The notes: generated by a model not told the origin, from the sequence alone. Shown: positions 28,987 to 38,864, numbered from the stretch's first letter. The stretch: DNA of 64,000 nt from Flavobacterium psychrotolerans (GCF_003097635.1 NZ_QCZI01000010.1:62001-126000); one strand, 5' to 3'. Translations and numbers: made by a program.

Positions 28987-31900
28987 ATGAAACTAAAGTT
29001 TAATGGATTTTTAGTACTGCTATTGGTGCTATTAACGCAAATTACATTTGCGCAAGACAGAACTGTAGCCGGTGTTGTTACCGACGAAAGCGGCTTGCCT
29101 ATTCCTGGGGTAAATGTCCTAGTAAAGGGGACGAATAACGGGATTCAAACTGATTTTGATGGAAAATTCAAAATTGCCGCCAGTCAGGGACAAAAGTTAG
29201 TTTTTAGCTTTCTTGGTATGAAAACACAAGAAGTCACTGCCTCATCAACTAGCTTGAAAGTTAAAATGCAAGATGATTCTGTGCAGCTTGAAGGAGTGGT
29301 TGTTACTGCTTTAGGGATTAAAAGACAGAAGAAATCATTAGGCTATGCTACTGCAACTGTAACTGCCAAAGACTTGACAGAAGTTAACAACACCAATTTA
29401 TTTGGGTCATTATCCGGAAAACTTGCTGGTGTTGATATCAGCGCACCCGCACAAGTAGGAGCTTCCACAAAAGTAGTTATCCGGGGATTTAGCTCATTAG
29501 GAAATAACGATCCTTTGTATGTAATTGATGGTACACCGATAAATAATACTGGAAATGGAACATCTGGAGTTACAACAAACAGAAGAACATTTGACGCTGG
29601 AAATGGTATCGGAGATTTAGACCCATCCAACATTGAAAGCATGACCATTTTAAAAGGTGCAGCAGCTACGGCCTTGTATGGTTCAAGAGCAGCATCTGGA
29701 GCAATAATTGTTACTACTAAATCAGGTAAAATTAATTCCAAATTAACTGTCGACATTTCATCTTCAATGGATTTTTCTGAAGTAGCAAGAGTTCCGCATT
29801 TGCAAGATAAATTTGGGCAAGGTTGGTACGGACAAGGATTCTCCAGCCTTCCAAGTCATGGAGCTTCTGTAAGTGCTGAAAACGGTTCTTGGGGACCTGC
29901 ATTTAACGGCGAAATACGTCCTTGGGGAGCAATTGTTAACAATTCTCAACAGATCAAACCTTATGTTGCCTTAAAAAACAACGTAAAAGATTTTTATGAC
30001 ATAGGAAATTCCTACACTAATAATTTTAGAATTAGTGGTGGTGGAGAAAATTCAAATTTTTCTCTTGGATTTTCAGATGTTAACTCTGACGGAATTGTGC
30101 CTACAGATTCAGATTCATACAAAAGAAGAAATTTTAACGTTAGTGCTGGAATAAACAGTAGCAAACTTGACGTTAGAGTAAATGTGAATTATGTAAAAAA
30201 AGACCAAAAAGCAGTTAATACCGGAAGCGGAGATGATTCAGGTGAAGGCCAGACTTTAGTTCAGGAATTATTACAGATACCTGTAGATATTAGTATTGTG
30301 GATTTAAAGGATTATGTAAACAACCCTTTCAACAATCCAAGCAACTACTTTACTCCTTATGCTTCAAATCCATATTTTGTACTTAATGAAAATGCTACTA
30401 AAATTGATGGAAATCGTCTTTTTGGTAATACTAATATAACCTATAAATTCAATCCTAAATTTTCTGCCACATACCAAATTGGGGGAGATTACAGAATGGA
30501 AAAAATTAAAAGTTATGGTGCCATAGTAAAATATACCGAAGGATCTTCACAAGATGTAAACAACACAGTTGCTACTGTTGGTGGAGTAACCGAACAATTT
30601 TCTGAAAGAGCTGAACTGGATTCCTATTTCAACTTAAATTACAACACAAAAATTAATGATGATTTCAACATTAGTGCTATGGTTGGTGCAAGTGCAAATG
30701 AACGAAAATCTGATGCTCTTACAGCCAGAATTACTGAATTGGATTTACCTAACTATTACGAGTTATCAAACTCAGCATCAAAACCAATACTTACCCAAGG
30801 CAATTCATTAAGAAGAAATTTTGGTGTTTATACTTCCTTGGAAACATCCTATAAAGATAAATTATTTTTAACATTAACAGGTCGTAATGACTGGAGTTCA
30901 GCTCTACCTGTTAAGAACAATTCCTACTTTTATCCTTCAGCTTCTTTGAGCGGAATTGTTTTAGACACACCTGATACGTTCTTGAAATTAAGAGCGGGTT
31001 GGGCACAAGTGTCAAAAGATACCGAAGCATATAGAACAGAATCAAGTTTAACACAAGCTGTTGCTGGTGCCAATTTCGGAACGATTAACTTCCCTATAGG
31101 AGGTGTAAATGCGTATGAATTTAAAGGGCAATTAGGTAATAATGAATTAAAACCAGAAACCACTTCAGAAGTTGAATTCGGTGCTGAAGCCAATTTATTT
31201 TCAAGAAGAGTCAATATTGACGCCTCTATTTATAACAAGAAAACCGTTGACCTACTATATGACAGAGCAATTCCTGCCAGCACTGGGTTTACAACTCAAA
31301 CAGGAAACATATTAGATGTAACCAATAAAGGGATAGAATTAGTATTAAACATAATACCAATTCAAACCAAAAGCTTTACTTGGAACTTCAACACGACTTT
31401 TACAAAAAACTTAAGTAACGTGGATAATATTGTTGGTGGTGTAGATAAACTAGAACTAACAAATGGTCGTGATGTGACTTTTAATGCTGTACTTGGCCAA
31501 CCTTTAGGCGTATATATGGCAAAAGTGCCTAAATTGAGCCCTGCGGGCCAATATATAGTTGATGCAAATGGTTATTACGTTCCAACAGAAGAAAATCAAA
31601 AAATAGGAACTTCAGAAAGAGATTTTGTCATGGGTTTTCAAAACAAATTCACTTACAAAAATTTTATGCTTTCCTTTGGAATTGACTGGAAACAAGGTGG
31701 AGAAATGTTTTCTGAAAGCAAATATTTAGCCTATTTTACTGGAAACGGTATAGAAACTACGTATAATGACAGAAACACATTTATCATTCCTAATTCCGTT
31801 ACTGAAGTGGTAAATGGAGGCGTTACTACTTATGTTGAAAATACAAACCCTATTAATGCCTTTACAGGAACTAGCAATCAAACGGATTTTTACAATTCTC

Positions 31901-32190
31901 AAAAAAATCCAACTATCTCCAAAGACTTCATTTTTGACAAAACTTTTGTAAGATTAAGAGATATCTCTATAACATTCAATGTTCCTTCAACGTTAGTTAA
32001 AAGAATTGGATTGACTAATGCGTCATTTAGTGTTTATGGAAAAAATTTAGCACTTTGGACACCAAATGCTAACCCATATGTAGATCCTGAAATTTCTACA
32101 TTTGGAAATAACATTCAGGGTGAATTTGGAGAATCTTATGGAACTCCATCTCAAAGAACTTACGGCACAACTATAAAATTAACATTTTAA
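28987..32190 (+). CDS. SusC/RagA-type TonB-linked outer-membrane receptor
   Basis: This 1067-residue outer-membrane transporter is powered by TonB and works with its SusD partner to import large nutrients. It has a signal peptide ending TFAQ, an N-terminal carboxypeptidase-regulatory-like domain (TVAGVVTDESGLPIPGVNVL, residues about 26-100), a TonB-box-like GVVVTALGI, a plug (GKLAGVDISAPAQVGASTKV, then VIRGFSSLGNNDPLYVIDG), and a large 22-strand-type barrel. The plug NPSN/ESMTILKGAAATALYGSR segment is the SusC family signature. It is 11 bases ahead of the SusD-like gene. The substrate cannot be read from sequence, and no glycoside hydrolase, lyase or peptidase lies in the cluster. Confidence 0.95.
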   Translation: MKLKFNGFLVLLLVLLTQITFAQDRTVAGVVTDESGLPIPGVNVLVKGTNNGIQTDFDGKFKIAASQGQKLVFSFLGMKTQEVTASSTSLKVKMQDDSVQLEGVVVTALGIKRQKKSLGYATATVTAKDLTEVNNTNLFGSLSGKLAGVDISAPAQVGASTKVVIRGFSSLGNNDPLYVIDGTPINNTGNGTSGVTTNRRTFDAGNGIGDLDPSNIESMTILKGAAATALYGSRAASGAIIVTTKSGKINSKLTVDISSSMDFSEVARVPHLQDKFGQGWYGQGFSSLPSHGASVSAENGSWGPAFNGEIRPWGAIVNNSQQIKPYVALKNNVKDFYDIGNSYTNNFRISGGGENSNFSLGFSDVNSDGIVPTDSDSYKRRNFNVSAGINSSKLDVRVNVNYVKKDQKAVNTGSGDDSGEGQTLVQELLQIPVDISIVDLKDYVNNPFNNPSNYFTPYASNPYFVLNENATKIDGNRLFGNTNITYKFNPKFSATYQIGGDYRMEKIKSYGAIVKYTEGSSQDVNNTVATVGGVTEQFSERAELDSYFNLNYNTKINDDFNISAMVGASANERKSDALTARITELDLPNYYELSNSASKPILTQGNSLRRNFGVYTSLETSYKDKLFLTLTGRNDWSSALPVKNNSYFYPSASLSGIVLDTPDTFLKLRAGWAQVSKDTEAYRTESSLTQAVAGANFGTINFPIGGVNAYEFKGQLGNNELKPETTSEVEFGAEANLFSRRVNIDASIYNKKTVDLLYDRAIPASTGFTTQTGNILDVTNKGIELVLNIIPIQTKSFTWNFNTTFTKNLSNVDNIVGGVDKLELTNGRDVTFNAVLGQPLGVYMAKVPKLSPAGQYIVDANGYYVPTEENQKIGTSERDFVMGFQNKFTYKNFMLSFGIDWKQGGEMFSESKYLAYFTGNGIETTYNDRNTFIIPNSVTEVVNGGVTTYVENTNPINAFTGTSNQTDFYNSQKNPTISKDFIFDKTFVRLRDISITFNVPSTLVKRIGLTNASFSVYGKNLALWTPNANPYVDPEISTFGNNIQGEFGESYGTPSQRTYGTTIKLTF

Positions 32191-32201
32191 ATAGTAAAAA
32201 A

Positions 32202-33638
32202 ATGAAAAAAATAACAATAAGTTTAATGATTTTATCGGTGCTATTTACGGCATGCGATACAAATTTAGATATAAACAAAGATCCAGATGATTTACAAACT
32301 GTACCAATGTCATCCCAACTTCCTGCTGGTATTGCTGGATTAATTGGAACTGAAGGATCATCATATGCTTTAATAGGAGGATTTTGGTCTCAATATTGGA
32401 CACAAAGCAATGGTTCAAACCAATACAAAGATATTGATAGCTATATCATTGGAACAGGAGACTATTACTCAGCTTGGAGAGACATGTATGATGCATTAGG
32501 TGACATTAGACAAGTTAAAAAAACTGCATTAGCCGAAAAAAACTGGAACTATTATTTAATTGCTACCGTTCTTGAAGTACAGGGATCACAAGTCTTAACA
32601 GATTTCTATGGTTCTATACCTTATACCGAAGCCAATGACAAATCTATATTAGAGCCTCATTTTAACACTGGTGATCAAGTTTATGAATTTATGATAAACG
32701 ATCTAGATGCTGCTTTATCAAAAGATTTATCTACTTCAGTAGGATCTGCTCCATCTAAAGATGATTTAATTTTTGGAGGTGACATGACAAATTGGACTGC
32801 TTTTGCAAATACGATGAAGTTAAAGATTTATATGAGGCAAACTAAAAGTTCGAGAGCATCTATTGCAAGTGCTGGTATAACTAAATTGCTCTCTAGTGGC
32901 GTGGCCTTTTTAGACACAGATGCAGCTATGACACAATTTGAAAATAATCCTGGTTTAAGTAATCCTTTATATGAATCAGATAGAAGAAAGTTAAACACAG
33001 CTACTAACTTAAGGATGAGCACTACTTTGTCTTCTTTTTTAGATGAAAATTCAGATGAAAGAAAAGGCAAATATTATGGAGCAGGAAATCCTTTAAATCA
33101 AGGAGACTTTTCAAATACCGCAGGTCCAGCTACATTTTCTATTGTAACACTGTCAGCAACAACTCCTGCCTATTTAATGAGTAGAGAAGAAAGCTTATTT
33201 TTGCAAGCAGAAGCACAAGCAAGATTTGGAAGTGGAGACAAAGCTCTTTATGACGCTGCCGTAAGTGAAAATTTCACGAAATACGGATTAGATGCTTCTT
33301 CTTATTTAGCAACAGGTGGGAAATATGAATATCCAACTTCTGGAACTTTGGATAATAAAATAAAAGCGATCATTACACAAAAATGGATTTCAAGTTTCCC
33401 AGGGAATGGTTTTGAGGCATTTTTCGAAACAAATAGAACTGGATATCCTAAAACTTCAGCGGTTCCTCAATCAGATCCTTCTTATATTCCTGGAGAATTA
33501 GCCTATTCTATAAATGGTGCAACGCCAGGCGGATTATTTCCTAAAAGAGTTATTTATCCTCAGGAAGAAAAAAACACAAATAACAATACTCCAACTTTAT
33601 CAAAAATAACCGAACCAGTTTGGTGGAATCAAAACTAA
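32202..33638 (+). CDS. SusD/RagB-like nutrient-binding lipoprotein
   Basis: This is a 478-residue surface lipoprotein that caps the SusC barrel and captures substrate. The signal peptide has a lipobox (VLFTAC, residues 14-19), and the mature protein starts CDTNLDINKDPDDL. It looks like the SusD-like_2 group: INKDPDDLQTVPMSSQLPAG at the start, YYSAWRDMYDALGDI near residue 92, and LMSREESLFLQAEAQARFG near residue 326, a TPR-like helix typical of SusD. Its stop lies 5 bases before the next gene's start. The substrate is unknown. Confidence 0.93.
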   Translation: MKKITISLMILSVLFTACDTNLDINKDPDDLQTVPMSSQLPAGIAGLIGTEGSSYALIGGFWSQYWTQSNGSNQYKDIDSYIIGTGDYYSAWRDMYDALGDIRQVKKTALAEKNWNYYLIATVLEVQGSQVLTDFYGSIPYTEANDKSILEPHFNTGDQVYEFMINDLDAALSKDLSTSVGSAPSKDDLIFGGDMTNWTAFANTMKLKIYMRQTKSSRASIASAGITKLLSSGVAFLDTDAAMTQFENNPGLSNPLYESDRRKLNTATNLRMSTTLSSFLDENSDERKGKYYGAGNPLNQGDFSNTAGPATFSIVTLSATTPAYLMSREESLFLQAEAQARFGSGDKALYDAAVSENFTKYGLDASSYLATGGKYEYPTSGTLDNKIKAIITQKWISSFPGNGFEAFFETNRTGYPKTSAVPQSDPSYIPGELAYSINGATPGGLFPKRVIYPQEEKNTNNNTPTLSKITEPVWWNQN

Positions 33639-33643
33639 AAATT

Positions 33644-34381
33644 ATGAAAAAAATATTTATAACATTGTTTTTCTTTGGCAGTTTGCTCCTTGTAAGTTGC
33701 GACAAAGAAGACACAGGAAATGTATCAAAAGTGACTAACTATCCTTTGATAACAGTTTTAGGTGATGAAGTCATTTTTATTCCTCAAGGCGGTTCTTTTG
33801 TAGACCCCGGTGCAGTAGCTACTGAAGGATCAAAAGAAATTGTATATACAACAACTGTCAAGGGGAATTATAGAGATGGATCAACACTTGACACAAATAT
33901 TGTTGATGAATATATTATTAGCTATACAGCAACCAATGTTGACGGATTTAAGGCAAGTTCTTCAAGAAAGGTGATTGTATATAAAACCGGTAATTTGGAT
34001 AAAAGCCTTGAAGGTGTTTATACTTCTACTGTTATTAGGGGATCAGCAGCTCCGTCTGCTCAATATTCTGACATGGAGTTTGTTTTAATTTGGAAAAACT
34101 CCAATGGCACCTATGAAATGTCTGATGGATTTGGTGGGTATTACAATATAGGTAGAGCTTACGGTGTAGCTTATGCTGGAAGACCTGTAATTATTACAGC
34201 AAATAATATTTCTGCTAATGATTTTTCAATACCTGATTTCACTAATAAGGGTTTTGGTGGTAATATAGTAATGTCTGGATTAAATGTTGATCCAGCTACA
34301 AAAAAAATAAGTTTTACATCAACTTGGGATGGAAGCTCAAACGGGACATTCAAAGTAACCTTAACTCAAGTTCAACTTTAA
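33644..34381 (+). CDS. accessory lipoprotein, DUF5011/5012-like Ig fold
   Basis: This is a 245-residue lipoprotein from the ATG at 33644 (a longer frame overlapping the SusD gene is not preferred). The signal peptide ends LLVSC, and the mature CDKED start fits the Lys-Asp/Glu-Asp/Glu lipoprotein export signal of Bacteroidota, so surface exposure is likely. Residues about 35-115 resemble a bacterial Ig-like DUF5011/5012 domain (QGGSFVDPGAVATEG, then DEYIISYTATNVDGFKASSS). The rest has no recognised domain. It comes 5 bases after the SusD-like gene and is followed by another lipoprotein, so the four genes form one operon. Confidence 0.75.
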   Translation: MKKIFITLFFFGSLLLVSCDKEDTGNVSKVTNYPLITVLGDEVIFIPQGGSFVDPGAVATEGSKEIVYTTTVKGNYRDGSTLDTNIVDEYIISYTATNVDGFKASSSRKVIVYKTGNLDKSLEGVYTSTVIRGSAAPSAQYSDMEFVLIWKNSNGTYEMSDGFGGYYNIGRAYGVAYAGRPVIITANNISANDFSIPDFTNKGFGGNIVMSGLNVDPATKKISFTSTWDGSSNGTFKVTLTQVQL

Positions 34382-34391
34382 TATCATAAAA

Positions 34392-34895
34392 ATGAATAAA
34401 TTAAAAAACAATATTATAAAGGTGCTTTTTGGTATCCTTATATTTACATCATTCTCTTCTTGTGATGAGGGTGGAGATCCAAACCCTGGAGGGACAACAA
34501 CAGGGAAATTTGCAGGTGATTGGTATATCTCTCTAACAGATAGTGATGGAGCTAGTTTAGTTGAACATGCTTTACATTCTACCTACAATACAGCCGCAAA
34601 TGATAACACTATGTGGATTAATGACTATGAAAATGGTTATTTTTTAAAGTGCAAAATAACTATGGACGTTGCAAACGGTACATTTACAGCCGTTTCACAA
34701 CCAAACCTTATTGATGCTACCGAAACAACTGTAACTATTACGGATGGTAAAATTGAAAAAGGAGCTGGCTTGTCCCAAGGTGGACATGTGGTAGATAAAA
34801 TCTCTTTCAAAGCTCATTTTAGCTATGATATAGATGGTTATGACATTCTTTATGTAGGTCATAAAAGAACTGGTTTCGCGGAAGATGAATACTAG
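34392..34895 (+). CDS. small lipoprotein, lipid-binding-hydrolase-like
   Basis: This is a 167-residue lipoprotein with lipobox FSSC near residue 24 and a GGDPNPGGTTTG linker. The remainder (GKFAGDWYISLTDSDGASLV, later DKISFKAHFSYDIDGYDILY) matches from memory the family named lipid-binding putative hydrolase, a lipocalin-like fold often last in SusC/SusD sets. No catalytic residues can be assigned, so a hydrolase role is unproven. It is the last gene of the SusC operon, followed by a strong terminator. Confidence 0.65.
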   Translation: MNKLKNNIIKVLFGILIFTSFSSCDEGGDPNPGGTTTGKFAGDWYISLTDSDGASLVEHALHSTYNTAANDNTMWINDYENGYFLKCKITMDVANGTFTAVSQPNLIDATETTVTITDGKIEKGAGLSQGGHVVDKISFKAHFSYDIDGYDILYVGHKRTGFAEDEY

Positions 34896-34915
34896 ATTAT
34901 AACCAAATTAATCCT

Positions 34916-34947
34916 AAACCATCCGTCAAAAACGGATGGTTTTTTTT
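34916..34947 (+). terminator. terminator of the SusC/SusD operon
   Basis: AAACCATCCGT (34916-34926) pairs with ACGGATGGTTT (34932-34942), 11 bp, followed by a run of Ts. It lies immediately upstream of the rlmB -7 box. Confidence 0.93.
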
Positions 34948-34948
34948 A

Positions 34949-34956
34949 TATCTTTG
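34949..34956 (+). promoter_or_regulatory. rlmB -7 box, predicted leaderless start
   Basis: TATCTTTG is an exact TAnnTTTG match four bases before the rlmB ATG. The start point should fall at the ATG itself, and the -33 region would overlap the preceding terminator stem. No TTTG -33 element is visible. Confidence 0.5.
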
Positions 34957-34960
34957 CCCC

Positions 34961-35695
34961 ATGGAAAAAGAACATTTAATTTTTGGAATACGAGCAATAA
35001 TAGAAGCCATACAATCAGGAAAGGAAGTTGACAAAGTCTTCATTCAAAAAGAAATATCTGGCGAATTGATGAAAGACTTGATGAAAGTAATGAAACGAGC
35101 CAACATTAATTTCTCTTATGTTCCCGTCGAAAAATTAAACAGATTAACTCCCAATAACCATCAGGGAGCCGTAGCAAGCATTTCCCCTATTGGGTTTATG
35201 GAATTAGAACATTTAGTAGATTCTACTTTAGCATCTGGCAAATTGCCTTTATTCCTAATTCTGGATCAAATATCTGACGCGCGTAATTTCGGAGCAATTA
35301 TTAGAACGGCAGAATGTACCGGTGTCAACGGAATTATTGTACAAAAAGCGGGTTCGGCTCCGGTGAATGGCGATACAGTTAAAACCTCCGCAGGTGCCGT
35401 ATTTAATGTGCCTATTTGTAAAGTAGAACATATCAAAGATGCCATATTCTACTTGCAAGGTTCAGGAATAAAAACCGTAGCGGCCACTGAAAAAACAGAC
35501 CAAACAATTTATGACATTGCTTTAAATGAGCCCTTAGCCATAATTATGGGTAGCGAAGATAGAGGAATTAACCCCTCTGTACTTAAAATTGTTGATGAAA
35601 AAGCAAAACTACCTATGTTTGGAACAATCGGTTCGCTTAATGTTTCCGTTGCCTGTGGGGCCTTTCTATATGAAACGGTTAGACAAAGAAGTTGA
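34961..35695 (+). CDS. rlmB: 23S rRNA (guanosine-2'-O)-methyltransferase RlmB
   Basis: This SpoU-family (SPOUT) methyltransferase is expected to methylate the 2'-OH of G2251 in the 23S peptidyl-transferase P loop, using S-adenosylmethionine. It has 244 residues. The N-terminal substrate-binding domain has HLIFGIRAIIEAIQSGKEVD. The knotted catalytic domain has motif 1 (DARNFGAIIRTAE, near residue 105), motif 2 (IIMGSEDRGIN, near residue 194) and motif 3 (LNVSVACGAFLYE, near residue 226). Other SpoU enzymes cannot be fully excluded, but length and order fit RlmB. Confidence 0.9.
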   Translation: MEKEHLIFGIRAIIEAIQSGKEVDKVFIQKEISGELMKDLMKVMKRANINFSYVPVEKLNRLTPNNHQGAVASISPIGFMELEHLVDSTLASGKLPLFLILDQISDARNFGAIIRTAECTGVNGIIVQKAGSAPVNGDTVKTSAGAVFNVPICKVEHIKDAIFYLQGSGIKTVAATEKTDQTIYDIALNEPLAIIMGSEDRGINPSVLKIVDEKAKLPMFGTIGSLNVSVACGAFLYETVRQRS

Positions 35696-35721
35696 ATATA
35701 ATTTGAATACATTTCAATAAG

Positions 35722-35755
35722 AAGACGAATTAAAATCACGGTTTTAATTCGTCTT
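35722..35755. terminator. terminator between rlmB and rhomboid gene
   Basis: AAGACGAATTAAAA (35722-35735) pairs perfectly with TTTTAATTCGTCTT (35742-35755), 14 bp. The rhomboid stop codon (35736-35738) lies in its loop, so the stem includes the last codons of that gene. The T-run is weak, so termination strength is uncertain. Confidence 0.75.
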
Positions 35756-36563
35756 TATCATTTAAACCATTTGTATTTACCGTGGTTCCTACTTCAACTG
35801 CGGTATATTTTTCAGCAACAAAATCATATATAATTTTGTAATTTGATGTAGAGGAAACATTATTTAACTCCACAATTTCTTCTAAAATTTCAGGTTTTGG
35901 CAAATTGACAAAATTACCTTTCTCATCAAAACGCTGTAAAAATTTATCTTCTTGGGGGTCAAAATCAGGTTGCTCCCAGTCATAACGAATCAGCTTTTTA
36001 TATTCTGGAGTTTTAAAAATAATAGCAAAAGCGAAACCTGTTATTAAACCCGCCAAATGACCTTCCCATGAAATACCCTCATCTACATGAGGAAAAATAT
36101 ACCAAACCAAACTTCCATAAACCATTATAACAACTAATGACAAAGCAACTAACCGATAATATTTAGTTCTAATTCCTTTAAAAAAAATAAAACTAACCAG
36201 AACATATACCAATCCGCTTGCACCAATATGGTAGGACTCCCTCCCAATGACCCAAGTAATCATTCCTGAGATCAAAATCCCATACCCTAAAATACGTAAC
36301 GATTGCTCTCTGTAGAAATAACGTAACGCAGCCAGCAAAATCAATAAGGGAATAGAATTATTATACAGATGTCCTGTACTTCCATGAATAAACGGGCTAA
36401 AAATAACACCTCGTAAACCCTCTAAAGTTCTGGGATAAATGCCGAAATTTTCTAAATTGAAATGAAATGTAATTTCTATCCAAAACACAACCCAAAGTAA
36501 CAACACAAACAAAAAGGGCAAAGTGATAACCGATGGGGAGAATTTGAAATGGTTGTCGTTCAT
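35736..36563 (-). CDS. rhomboid family intramembrane serine protease
   Basis: This is a 275-residue inner-membrane protein with about six hydrophobic helices. The catalytic serine is in GASGLVYV (near residue 116), the His partner in WEGHLAGL (near residue 168), and the oxyanion-loop HGSTGHLYNNS near residue 60. These are the rhomboid GxSG, H and HxxxxN marks, so an active protease is likely; the substrate is unknown. A C-terminal extension of about 80 residues (hydrophilic, Glu/Asp/Asn-rich) is predicted cytoplasmic. It converges on rlmB with a shared hairpin. Confidence 0.9.
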   Translation of the reverse strand: MNDNHFKFSPSVITLPFLFVLLLWVVFWIEITFHFNLENFGIYPRTLEGLRGVIFSPFIHGSTGHLYNNSIPLLILLAALRYFYREQSLRILGYGILISGMITWVIGRESYHIGASGLVYVLVSFIFFKGIRTKYYRLVALSLVVIMVYGSLVWYIFPHVDEGISWEGHLAGLITGFAFAIIFKTPEYKKLIRYDWEQPDFDPQEDKFLQRFDEKGNFVNLPKPEILEEIVELNNVSSTSNYKIIYDFVAEKYTAVEVGTTVNTNGLNDKDELKP

Positions 36564-36812
36564 TTTATTAATTATGAATATGGAATTTTAGTTTCATTTC
36601 CGAAATCAAAAATAAAACCAAAAGTAATTTAATGCTAATTTGGCAGATATTGAAAAACATTTCGAAGATAATAGGTAATAAATAATAATTCACTAGATTA
36701 TCTTTAAATTTGTATCCTATTGAATGGACTAAAACCTATTAAAATATTGATTACTTAGCCCGTTCAAACAAAGCTATCGTGTAACGAATATTGAATTCAG
36801 AATAAAAAACAA

Positions 36813-38090
36813 ATGGAAGCACCATTAGCCGAGCGAATTCGTCCGCAAAAATTAGAAGATTATATAAGTCAATCCCATTTGGTTGGTCCGAAAGGTTCGT
36901 TGACCCAACAAATTGAAAAGGGAATTATTCCTTCTTTAATTTTTTGGGGATCTCCAGGAACTGGGAAAACCACATTGGCTCAAATTATTGCTCAGGAATC
37001 AAAACGCCCTTTTTATATATTGAGCGCTATTAACTCTGGTGTGAAGGATATTAGAGACGTTATCGAAAAAGCGAAACAAAGCGGTGGGCTTTTTACCACA
37101 AAAAATCCGATTTTATTTATTGACGAAATTCATCGGTTCAGCAAATCGCAACAAGATTCCTTGTTGGCAGCGGTAGAAAAAGGCTGGATTACGCTAATTG
37201 GTGCCACGACTGAAAACCCCAGTTTTGAAGTAATTCCTGCCCTACTGTCTCGTTGTCAGGTTTATGTTTTGAATCCATTTTCCAAAGGAGATCTAGAAGC
37301 CTTGTTGCATCGTGCCATGACGACAGACGTCATAATGAAGAATAAAAAAATAAATCTACAAGAATCAGAGGCACTCTTGCGACTTTCCGGTGGCGATGGA
37401 CGCAAACTATTGAATATTTTTGAATTGGTCGTAAACGCTTCCAGTGAAGACGAAATTTTTATCACTAATGATCGTGTTTTAGAATTAGTGCAACAAAATA
37501 CCGTTCTCTATGACAAAACGGGGGAACAACATTATGATATTGTTTCTGCTTTTATAAAATCGATACGGGGAAGCGACCCAAATGGAGCGGTATATTGGCT
37601 GGCCCGAATGATTGAAGGCGGTGAAGACGTGAAATTTATTGCCCGACGCATGCTGATTTTGGCTAGCGAAGATATTAGCAATGCCAACCCAACGGCATTT
37701 ATCATGGCAAACAATACGTTTCAGGCCGTTTCTACAATTGGATATCCTGAAAGTAGAATCATTTTAAGTCAATGTGCTATTTACCTAGCCACGTCACCAA
37801 AAAGCAATGCCAGTTATCTCGCTATTAGTAAAGCCCAAGAAATCGTAGCTAAAACTGGCGATTTACCCGTGCCTATCCATTTGCGGAATGCGCCAACAAA
37901 ACTAATGAAGGAATTGGGTTATGGAGAAGAGTACAAATATTCCCATGATTATCAGAATAATTTTGCCGAACAAGAATTTTTGCCCGATGCGATTGCCAAT
38001 ACACCTATTTATGATCCCGGAAATAATTCAAGGGAAAATAGCACAAGAGAGTTTTTGAAAAACCGATGGAAGGACAAATATGGTTATTAA
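36813..38090 (+). CDS. rarA: replication-associated recombination protein A
   Basis: RarA/MgsA is a clamp-loader-like AAA+ ATPase that acts at stalled forks. It has 425 residues: [20 protein letters not shown] at the start, Walker [14 protein letters not shown] near residue 45, Walker [16 protein letters not shown] near residue 100, sensor-1 [11 protein letters not shown], and an arginine-finger region LLSRCQVY. The C-terminal tetramerisation domain ([20 protein letters not shown] and later [20 protein letters not shown]) is typical. It ends one base before the convergent neighbour's stop codon, so no terminator fits between them. Confidence 0.96.
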   Translation: MEAPLAERIRPQKLEDYISQSHLVGPKGSLTQQIEKGIIPSLIFWGSPGTGKTTLAQIIAQESKRPFYILSAINSGVKDIRDVIEKAKQSGGLFTTKNPILFIDEIHRFSKSQQDSLLAAVEKGWITLIGATTENPSFEVIPALLSRCQVYVLNPFSKGDLEALLHRAMTTDVIMKNKKINLQESEALLRLSGGDGRKLLNIFELVVNASSEDEIFITNDRVLELVQQNTVLYDKTGEQHYDIVSAFIKSIRGSDPNGAVYWLARMIEGGEDVKFIARRMLILASEDISNANPTAFIMANNTFQAVSTIGYPESRIILSQCAIYLATSPKSNASYLAISKAQEIVAKTGDLPVPIHLRNAPTKLMKELGYGEEYKYSHDYQNNFAEQEFLPDAIANTPIYDPGNNSRENSTREFLKNRWKDKYGY

Positions 38091-38864
38091 TTAGAAATTC
38101 ACAATTAAAATTTGTTCTGAAACCAATTTGTTTTCTTTATAATATTCGAAATACCAATTTCCTAATTTCCTCAATAATACTCCACTTATATTTCCTTCAG
38201 TAGCAATATAGCAATCAGGAGATGAAGTTTTATAAACAGTCATTACATATTGTGGAATATTAGTATTATGGGTTAACAATTGAAAACCATTCCCTGTAAA
38301 AGGTTGAGATAAGGGCTTTGCAAAAAGTGGCTCAGAAAAAGTTATGTCTAATTTAGGTTCTTCCGTTTTAGGATTTTCTGTTTTACTAGGTTCTTGAGAA
38401 GACCTCTCGCCAATCATTTCCAAGCTTTTTTCTGAGAGTTGAAATTTATGGGTTTTCAAAATACTAAAATTGTCAAATGCCATTCGTAAAGCTTCATTAT
38501 AAGCAACTTTATATTCTTTAACTTTACTTCTGCCTTCAGAAGACGTATATAAAATGGTATTTTTACAATCCTTTAAAATTATCTTAAGTTTTGTAGTTAA
38601 AAAACTCCCTGAACTTATTACATCAACATATATCTTATTACAATTATTGCTTACCAATTCGTCAGGCAAAACATCAGTTCCTAAATAGGTCGTGAAACCA
38701 TATTTTTCCATGAATAATTTAGTTAACGTATTTAATCGGTACTGATCCGTTTCTTTTAAAAAGTTAAATTTTGACGGGACAATGGCATATTTATAATCGT
38801 TTATACTTTGCGCTAAAGAGAAATTAAAAACAAGCAATAAAAGCAGGACACTATATTTTTTCAT
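38091..38864 (-). CDS. conserved secreted protein of unknown function
   Basis: This is a 257-residue protein with a signal peptide (MKKYSVLLLLLVFNFSLAQ). Residues about 20-140 form a conserved domain (NDYKYAIVPSKFNFLKETDQ, TLTKLFMEKYGFTTYLGTDV, YNEALRMAFDNFS). A Pro/Glu/Thr/Lys linker (near 155-170) follows, then a second beta-rich domain. The first domain resembles, from memory, a widely conserved Flavobacteriia hypothetical family; no function is known to me. It shares its strand with the YjjG-type phosphatase gene, whose stop lies 3 bases upstream of its start, so the two are probably co-transcribed. Confidence 0.75.
   Translation of the reverse strand: MKKYSVLLLLLVFNFSLAQSINDYKYAIVPSKFNFLKETDQYRLNTLTKLFMEKYGFTTYLGTDVLPDELVSNNCNKIYVDVISSGSFLTTKLKIILKDCKNTILYTSSEGRSKVKEYKVAYNEALRMAFDNFSILKTHKFQLSEKSLEMIGERSSQEPSKTENPKTEEPKLDITFSEPLFAKPLSQPFTGNGFQLLTHNTNIPQYVMTVYKTSSPDCYIATEGNISGVLLRKLGNWYFEYYKENKLVSEQILIVNF

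Noticed and set aside
29343..29756. Minus-strand frame of 137 codons inside the SusC-like gene
   Set aside because: Composition is that of the antisense of a SusC plug; the sense frame is well conserved, so this is a shadow.
36705..36712. TAAATTTG box ahead of rarA as a promoter
   Set aside because: No -33 element is at a suitable distance and the site is 100 bases from the start codon; in such AT-rich DNA it may be chance.
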